Below, in pieces: positions 6,386-8,998 of a DNA stretch of 8,998 nt. Source of the stretch: Deltaproteobacteria bacterium (GTDB lineage Bacteria; Desulfobacterota; DSM-4660; Desulfatiglandales; HGW-15); contig JAFDIC010000133.1 in the NCBI GenBank assembly GCA_019308525.1, positions 1,128-10,125 of the forward strand. The letters are read 5' to 3'. Position numbers and translations under genes: made by a program. How positions within the stretch are numbered: position 1 is the stretch's first letter; each line of letters starts with the position of its first letter. The notes beneath the pieces were generated by a model, which was not told the DNA's origin, ran no database searches, and saw nothing but the letters and a program-made list of their open reading frames with translations.

Positions 6386-6406
6386 GAGAGACCATTCCGG
6401 TCTTTC
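6386..6406 (+). other. Hairpin in the ctpA leader
   Basis: GAGAGACC / GGTCTTTC pair as an 8-bp stem (one G-U) around a 5-nt ATTCC loop, about 60 nt after the inferred transcription start and 80 nt before the ctpA ATG. A short CGCGTTCGCG palindrome just upstream overlaps its 5' arm and could compete. No T tract follows. It matches no RNA family I recognise. Confidence 0.4.
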
Positions 6407-6422
6407 AAGACGCTCAAGACGC
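6405..6422 (+). repeat. Perfect 9-bp tandem duplication
   Basis: TCAAGACGC occurs twice back to back (6405-6413 and 6414-6422). The first copy overlaps the 3' arm of the leader hairpin. It may be a slippage product or a paired binding site. Confidence 0.6.
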
Positions 6423-6486
6423 TTGTGTTTGACAGGATCGCTCCATCCCGGGCCACGAGCGCACATATCAGACTAGGAGTCCTATC

Positions 6487-7830
6487 ATGGGAATAACAAA
6501 GAAAAAATTTCTGATCGATATTTTCTTGGCTTTCATATTGGTGAGTGGAATCATCCTGGTTCACGGCAGGTTCGGCTCAGTCAAGGCAGGAACAGATAAC
6601 ACAGATGAAGTCTACGAAAACATAGAGATATTCACTGAAGTGTTGAGGCAGATCCAAGAGAACTATGTTGAGCCGAAAGACCCAAAGGAATTGATCCAGG
6701 GAGCCATCAAAGGGATGGTCCAGAGCCTGGATCCTCACTCCTCTTTTCTCACCAGGGAAGAACACCAGGAACTACTGATAGAGACCAAGGGCAGTTTTTC
6801 TGGTGTAGGAATAGAGATCAGCATCCGGGATAATATGCTCACGGTAGTCGCGCCGATCGAAGGCAGCCCTGCTTACAAAGCCGGTATACGGGCGGGTGAC
6901 AAAATCATCAAGATAAACGACGATTCCACGGCGGATATGAGCCTTTCAGAAGCGGTGAAGCGCATCCGGGGGAAAAAGGGGACGAAAGTAAGACTGACGG
7001 TCATCAGAGAAGGGGAAGATAAACCCATTGAGTTCACGATAGTGCGGGATGTAATTCCCTTGAGAAGCGTGCGGTACTACAGGCTGACGCCAGAGATCGG
7101 ATATGTCAGGATTTCGACCTTTCAGAGCAAGACTACTAAGGACCTTTCCAAGGCCCTTAATGAACTGGAGAAAAATGCTTCTTTGAAAGGGCTCATACTG
7201 GATCTGAGAAACAATCCCGGAGGGCTGTTATCACAGGCCATCGAGGTGTCAGACCTTTTTCTGGAATCGGGGGTGATAGTGAGTACTAGAGGCAGGAATC
7301 AATCCCAGAACATGGAGGTCCGTGCCCACAAGAACAGGAAGCCGAGAAACTATCCCATAATAGTGCTTGTAAACAGTGGAAGCGCAAGCGCTTCAGAGAT
7401 AGTGGCCGGGGCGTTGCAGGACAACAGGAAGGCCTTGATTCTAGGCACAAAGACATTTGGCAAAGGATCTGTCCAGACTATTGTGTCTTTGAGCGATGGT
7501 TCGGGTTTGCGTCTGACTACTGCCAGATACTATACTCCCTCGGGGAGGTCTATCCAGCTGAGTGGTATCATACCTGATATCGAGCTTGAATTTGAGCCGC
7601 CGACGAGCACACAGGAGGAGGAAGATAAAGGAAAAGCCCTCAGGGAGGAAGACCTACAGGGCCATATCTTGCCCGCAGATAATGACAGGAACGGAAAAGC
7701 CCCCGGGCAAAAAGGGAAAACTGAAAAGGACAAGAGGGTCGAGAGGCTGCTTAAGAGGGATAACCAGGTCAGGTATGCCTTGCAGCTACTTCAATCCTGG
7801 AAGATATTTTCCCAGATTGGAAAGGAGTGA
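6487..7830 (+). CDS. ctpA: S41-family C-terminal processing protease (CtpA/Prc type)
   Basis: Periplasmic serine protease, 447 residues, with a signal peptide or N-terminal anchor (about 8-27, FLIDIFLAFILVSGIILVHG). Order of domains: N-terminal helical region with LDPHSSFLT (81-89), a PDZ domain about 97-185 (GVGIEISIRDN, GSPAYKAGIRAGDKI) that binds substrate C-termini, then the S41 core about 195-370. The Ser-Lys catalytic dyad is present: S301 in GSASASEI and K326 in FGKGSVQT, with the usual 25-residue spacing. LILDLRNNPGG (236-246) is also typical. A charged low-complexity linker (about 372-425) precedes the C-terminal helix. AGGAG 7 nt before the ATG fixes the start. In Gram-negatives such proteases degrade or process peptidoglycan hydrolases, which fits the position after envC; the substrate here is inference. 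Confidence 0.95.
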   Translation: MGITKKKFLIDIFLAFILVSGIILVHGRFGSVKAGTDNTDEVYENIEIFTEVLRQIQENYVEPKDPKELIQGAIKGMVQSLDPHSSFLTREEHQELLIETKGSFSGVGIEISIRDNMLTVVAPIEGSPAYKAGIRAGDKIIKINDDSTADMSLSEAVKRIRGKKGTKVRLTVIREGEDKPIEFTIVRDVIPLRSVRYYRLTPEIGYVRISTFQSKTTKDLSKALNELEKNASLKGLILDLRNNPGGLLSQAIEVSDLFLESGVIVSTRGRNQSQNMEVRAHKNRKPRNYPIIVLVNSGSASASEIVAGALQDNRKALILGTKTFGKGSVQTIVSLSDGSGLRLTTARYYTPSGRSIQLSGIIPDIELEFEPPTSTQEEEDKGKALREEDLQGHILPADNDRNGKAPGQKGKTEKDKRVERLLKRDNQVRYALQLLQSWKIFSQIGKE

Positions 7831-7855
7831 GGGGGCATTAGGAATATGCCACTCC
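7824..7855 (+). terminator. Hairpin straddling the ctpA stop codon, possible terminator without U tract
   Basis: A nested inverted repeat: outer GGAGT / ACTCC and inner GGCAT / ATGCC around a 7-nt loop, with a 5-nt bulge on the 5' side. The following bases are AATAAGG, so the T run of an intrinsic terminator is missing. It could be an mRNA 3' end stabiliser or a weak terminator separating ctpA from the aminotransferase gene. Confidence 0.35.
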
Positions 7856-7888
7856 AATAAGGAATCACTAGAAGTTTTGAGGAGTTAT

Positions 7889-7945
7889 ATGACGAGATTA
7901 AAGTCGTCCGTGAGGCTGGTCAAGGTCTCCGAGTTGCCCCATTGA
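7889..7945 (+). CDS. Possible 18-residue small ORF upstream of the aminotransferase
   Basis: ATG with GAGGAG 4 nt upstream, coding MTRLKSSVRLVKVSELPH, then TGA. The ribosome site is strong and resembles the one before the aminotransferase (GAGGAG, 7 nt). The peptide is basic and matches nothing I know. It may be a leader peptide, a gene relic or chance; no attenuator-like run of a single codon is seen. Confidence 0.2.
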   Translation: MTRLKSSVRLVKVSELPH

Positions 7946-7982
7946 CGGGGAAGGAGCAAGTTGGTTCGCTTTGGTCAGAATT

Positions 7983-8006
7983 GGAATGATGGAATGGTGG
8001 AATTGA
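7983..8006 (+). repeat. Three imperfect 8-bp GGAAT repeats
   Basis: GGAATGAT, GGAATGGT and GGAATTGA stand in tandem immediately before the aminotransferase ribosome site; a further GAATT precedes them. It could be a low-complexity slippage tract or part of a dispersed intergenic repeat. Confidence 0.45.
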
Positions 8007-8017
8007 GGAGCTGAAGC

Positions 8018-8998
8018 ATGAAAGTACCCCTGCTGGACCTGAAGAAGCAATATGCGCAGATTCGAGAGGAAGTGTGGAGAGCGACCGAGGAAGTGTTTGA
8101 ATCCCAGCACTTCATCCTTGGACCAAAGGTGGAAAAGCTGGAGGAGGAGATCGCTGGGTACTGTAGTTCCCCTTACGCAGTGGGCGTATCCAGCGGAACC
8201 GATGCACTCTTGATCTCACTGATGGCTGCCGGGGTCGGTTCTGGAGACTATGTTGTCACTACACCTTACAGCTTTTTCGCAACCTTGGGATCTATAGTGA
8301 GACTGGGAGCAATACCGATCATCGTTGACATTGATCCCGATACATATAATATTGCGCCGGAGAAAGTCAAAGGGGTCATCGACTCCCTTGACAAAAAGAC
8401 CAGGGCAAGATTGAAGGCGATCATCCCGGTTCACCTTTACGGCCAATGCGCGGACATGGAACCAATAATAGAGATTTCAAGGGAGCACGGGCTGATAGTC
8501 ATTGAAGACGCTGCCCAGGCGATAGGGGCGGAATACCGCTTTTCCAATGGCGAGGTGAAGCGCGCAGGATCAATGGGGGACTTTGGGTGTTTTTCCTTTT
8601 TCCCCTCCAAGAACCTGGGGGCCTTCGGGGACGGGGGCATGGTCACCACCAGCAGAGAATCCTTTTTCGAACGACTGAAGATTCTCAGGGTCCATGGGGG
8701 GAAGCCAAAGTATTATCACAAGGTTATTGGAGGAAATTTTCGGCTGGATGCCCTCCAGGCAGCAATACTCCTGGTCAAGATAAAGTATCTCAACAAGTGG
8801 ACCGAACAGCGCATAAAGAATGCTGACACCTACCGAAAACTCTTTGAGGAATCAGGCCTTGATCTTGTAGAATTGCCCCTTGAAAAGGGGGAAAGGCACA
8901 TCTATAATCAGTTCGTGATTCGTGTCCCGGAAAGGAGGGATGACCTCAGGGCCTTTCTCCGGGACCAGGGGATTGGTACGGAAGTATACTATCCTGTG
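8018..8998 (+). CDS. DegT/DnrJ/EryC1/StrS-family sugar aminotransferase, 3' end outside window
   Basis: PLP-dependent aminotransferase that converts a keto group of a nucleotide-activated sugar to an amino group, as in O-antigen, capsule or glycan-modification pathways. The 327 residues present include the usual start VPLLDLKKQYAQI, the phosphate-binding SSGTDAL (58-64), IIPVHLYGQCADM (135-147), EDAAQAIGAEY (163-173) with D164 contacting the PLP ring nitrogen, and the PLP lysine K198 in FFPSKNLGAFGDGG. VHGG (225-228), FRLDALQAAIL (241-251) and TEVYYPV at the edge are also typical. Family members are about 360-400 residues, so some 40-70 are missing. GAGGAG 7 nt before the ATG sets the start. 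WbpE/FdtB-type is possible; the sugar substrate cannot be assigned. It probably begins a glycan gene set unrelated to ftsEX. Confidence 0.95.
   Translation, partial: MKVPLLDLKKQYAQIREEVWRATEEVFESQHFILGPKVEKLEEEIAGYCSSPYAVGVSSGTDALLISLMAAGVGSGDYVVTTPYSFFATLGSIVRLGAIPIIVDIDPDTYNIAPEKVKGVIDSLDKKTRARLKAIIPVHLYGQCADMEPIIEISREHGLIVIEDAAQAIGAEYRFSNGEVKRAGSMGDFGCFSFFPSKNLGAFGDGGMVTTSRESFFERLKILRVHGGKPKYYHKVIGGNFRLDALQAAILLVKIKYLNKWTEQRIKNADTYRKLFEESGLDLVELPLEKGERHIYNQFVIRVPERRDDLRAFLRDQGIGTEVYYPV

Noticed and set aside
6429..6457. TTGACA at 6429-6434 as a second ctpA promoter
   Set aside because: Nothing resembling a -10 occurs 15-19 bp downstream; the bases there are GC-rich.
6322..6564. Minus-strand 80-codon frame in the envC-ctpA gap
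   Set aside because: It runs antisense into the ctpA signal-peptide region, with no ribosome site and no recognisable protein features.
7136..8110. Antisense and alternative-frame ORFs over ctpA and the aminotransferase
   Set aside because: They shadow genes with complete catalytic motifs and have no independent support.
1..8998. CRISPR array, tRNA/rRNA genes, insertion sequences, att sites or defence genes
   Set aside because: Nothing seen on either strand: no regularly spaced repeats, cloverleaf, transposase motifs or terminal inverted repeats.

Overview
The window looks like ordinary chromosome from a Gram-negative bacterium, most likely a Desulfobacterota (deltaproteobacterial) lineage. 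That placement is inference. It rests on an outer-membrane TolC-family protein, an FtsE-FtsX-EnvC set, moderate base composition with heavy AGG/AGA arginine use, and a LysR protein resembling regulators annotated in sulfate reducers. No mobile element, rRNA, tRNA, CRISPR array or integration scar was seen.

Left part (1-1243, minus strand): a metallo-beta-lactamase-fold hydrolase (584-1243) is followed on the same strand, 94 bp downstream, by the N-terminal half of a LysR-type regulator (489 to 1, cut by the window edge). A good sigma70-like promoter with a perfect TTGACA sits about 120 bp ahead of the hydrolase. It shows that the longer possible reading frame, starting at 1366, is not the real protein.

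Middle-left (1244-2068): a divergent intergenic region carries a perfect 7+7 bp dyad and a second, opposed promoter candidate. It is followed by a small charged coiled-coil protein (1518-1808). Another frame (1448-1591) overlaps that protein's start and ends inside it, so the gene may be frameshifted. A further 260 bp without a convincing gene leads to a TolC-family outer-membrane protein.

Centre (2069-7830, plus strand): tolC-like, ftsE, ftsX, envC-like and ctpA lie head to tail. FtsE (ATPase) and FtsX (membrane subunit) overlap by 4 bp and form the type VII ABC module that transmits ATP hydrolysis across the inner membrane. The next gene encodes a periplasmic coiled-coil protein whose LytM domain has lost all its catalytic histidines, as expected of an EnvC-type amidase activator. 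CtpA, an S41 serine protease, follows after 190 bp with its own promoter candidate and a structured leader. Together they form a cell-wall hydrolysis and division module, with a protease that could control the level of hydrolases or activators.

Right end (8018-8998): the first 327 residues of a PLP-dependent DegT/DnrJ/EryC1-type sugar aminotransferase, probably the start of a nucleotide-sugar or surface-glycan gene set that continues beyond the window.

I found no convincing sign of a previously undescribed system. The points most worth checking are the frame conflict at 1448-1808, the TolC-like gene next to ftsEX with no adaptor gene, and the ctpA leader.
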